Assembly (NCBI GenBank): GCA_014529385.2
Contig: CM043953.1
Coordinates: 83,766,342 to 83,830,341, forward strand
Direction: 5' to 3'
Source: Adiantum capillus-veneris
Lineage: Eukaryota; Streptophyta; Polypodiopsida; Polypodiales; Pteridaceae
DNA length: 64,000 bases
In this document: positions 62,652 to 64,000 of the stretch, piece by piece
Layout of the letters: every line of letters begins with the position of its first letter
Position numbering within the stretch: the first letter of the stretch is position 1
Program-made: the position numbers and the translations under genes
Notes under the pieces: model-generated
Told to the model about the DNA's origin: nothing
Database searches by the model: none
The model's input: the letters and a program-made list of their open reading frames with translations, nothing else

Positions 62652-64000
62652 AGAGATTCACTGGAGGATTTCCCTTTGTGTGGCTACTTGTCTCGAAGAG
62701 TGTATTTTGAACAAAATAGTTTGGACATAATTCTTTTCATTGTTGGCAACTCAAGGGCTCGCCCTCCAGCATTGATTTATCCTCTTGAATGTTGAGAATA
62801 ACTAATAAGTCCGGTCTTAGACACAAAATTTTCTCCTCAATGATAATCTATTGTGTCATGTTGTAATCAAGGTCTTTAGCCATATCTACAAATCAAACAC
62901 CAAAGTTTGGCATAAGTAAAACCAGTGGTAAATCTTTTGCAAGTTGATATTGGCGAATCAATATACAGATAATTACATAAATGTCACTCACACAAGCTTT
63001 AATAATATAATGAGAGCTTAAACTTAAAGACATTACCATAAACTATCACTTAAACCATGATGTGATACTTAAATTAGTATTAAATTAACAACAAAATGAC
63101 AATTTCAACCCAAAAAAGATGTTTGTATTCATTCATCTTTCTATCGTAGACTAGAAGAAGACACAACATTTATGCCAATTGTGTGGGCTCCATTTATACA
63201 TAGAAACAAATCAAAAGTGAAGGTCATTCTGAATATATATATGTTTGTCTAAATCTAGTGCTTTATGTATTTATTTTTACAAAGGCTCTTGATCTAGATC
63301 AGTTGGCTCTGGCATGCATCTAAGTATGCATTGTAGAACCCAACATAGAGGAGGGTTGGTGAAGATGCACTTCGGGGCAGCCCAAGGGTATTCTCAAAGG
63401 TAATTGTTTTGACACTTCGAAGATCAATTTATTAGCTTTGGAAATGTCTTTGTAGTTGAAAACAAGCTAGAAGTGCCCCAATCTGTAATGCCGCAATAAA
63501 CACCCTTGTCAGCAAAATGCAACATAATGTTGTGAGTGTGAAGGTCATTGTGCAAAACATCATGGTGATGTTAGTAATTTAACCTTTGAAAAATAGCATT
63601 GAAAATGTGTAAAATATTGTATTGGAAGCACCCTATACTGCTAGCTATCTGCAAAAACTCTTTGATGACAACCTTCCTTCCATCAGAGTGACATGCTTAT
63701 ATCCACTAATCCACATGGCTGGTGCTCCAATATCTGAAGATAAGCATTGGCCATGGGGAATGTTGCACAATGACAAGTGACAGGATCATGCCTCGATGTT
63801 GGATATTTAAAGATATGACTTATTCCATTGCATGTTGTGCTACAATTGGCCTGTGTGAGGGGATCTTGAATTAAGGTAGATATGTTTCCATGTTTTCCCA
63901 AGTTTGTATGATAATAGCATATTCCAAACTTTAAAAGATGACATGCAAGATGCCCGAGATTGAGGCCTTGCTTTGCATAAATATATAAAAAGGATAAGTT
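62652..64000. other. No gene seen to the end of the window
   Basis: AT-rich sequence with short frames only; nothing recognisable on either strand. Confidence 0.45.

Overview
The window looks like nuclear DNA from a repeat-rich land plant. Supporting signs are short GT-AG introns, CACTA, copia, gypsy and hAT elements of plant type, a plant-type heavy-metal-associated (HMA) gene fragment, and long (CT)n/(CA)n microsatellites. The gypsy family at 30.3-36.0 kb and the DUF7869 gene make me think of a fern or another non-seed plant, but that is an inference. No ordinary, clearly intact host gene is visible. Almost everything recognisable is mobile DNA or repeats.

Layout. 1-7.9 kb: a tandem array of ~425/~441-bp monomers arranged as ~866-bp dimers, built from ~47-bp subunits around the 18-bp core GGTCCACCACTTGTCCAA. 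8-10.6 kb: AT-rich filler, a 90-bp minisatellite and a GC-rich repeat. 10.6-12.5 kb: a second, different array (368-bp units) with the same core. 12.6-15.8 kb: one intact 1075-aa ORF of the DUF7869 (DDE-like) family with a DUF8039-like N-terminus. 16.2-18.0 kb: decayed gypsy gag/protease on the minus strand. 18.0-25.7 kb: a CACTA element with subterminal GCGTCGC-type repeats folded into long palindromes at both ends, a six-exon transposase gene with one stop, a TNPA-like second gene with two stops, and a captured HMA-domain fragment. 25.7-30.3 kb: mostly unassigned, with one degraded candidate gene on the minus strand. 30.3-36.0 kb: a decayed gypsy element (minus strand) split by ~2 kb of foreign sequence. 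38.3-40.3 kb: GC-rich repeat, then an ORF cut in two by a complete copia element (40,272-45,685, 145-bp LTRs, target duplication CATAT). 46.3-60.4 kb: a 2-kb inverted repeat whose arms lie ~7.2 kb apart, enclosing an LTR-gag-protease-LTR (TR-GAG-like) element, plus a 1.4-kb direct duplication. 60.8-61.4 kb: hAT transposase remnant. 61.4-64 kb: mostly unassigned.

How it fits together. The region is a nest of insertions whose order can partly be read: copia into an ORF, a 2-kb segment into gypsy, and an 890-bp segment into only one arm of the inverted repeat. The thirteen premature stops that I could place in otherwise readable transposon frames are all compatible with C-to-T changes at CAA, CAG or CGA codons, as expected from long-term cytosine methylation. 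The intact exception is the DUF7869 ORF. The most unusual feature is that it sits directly beside kilobases of one short motif (GTCCA-N6-GTCCA) repeated in two independently organised arrays. Whether the protein binds that motif is untested.
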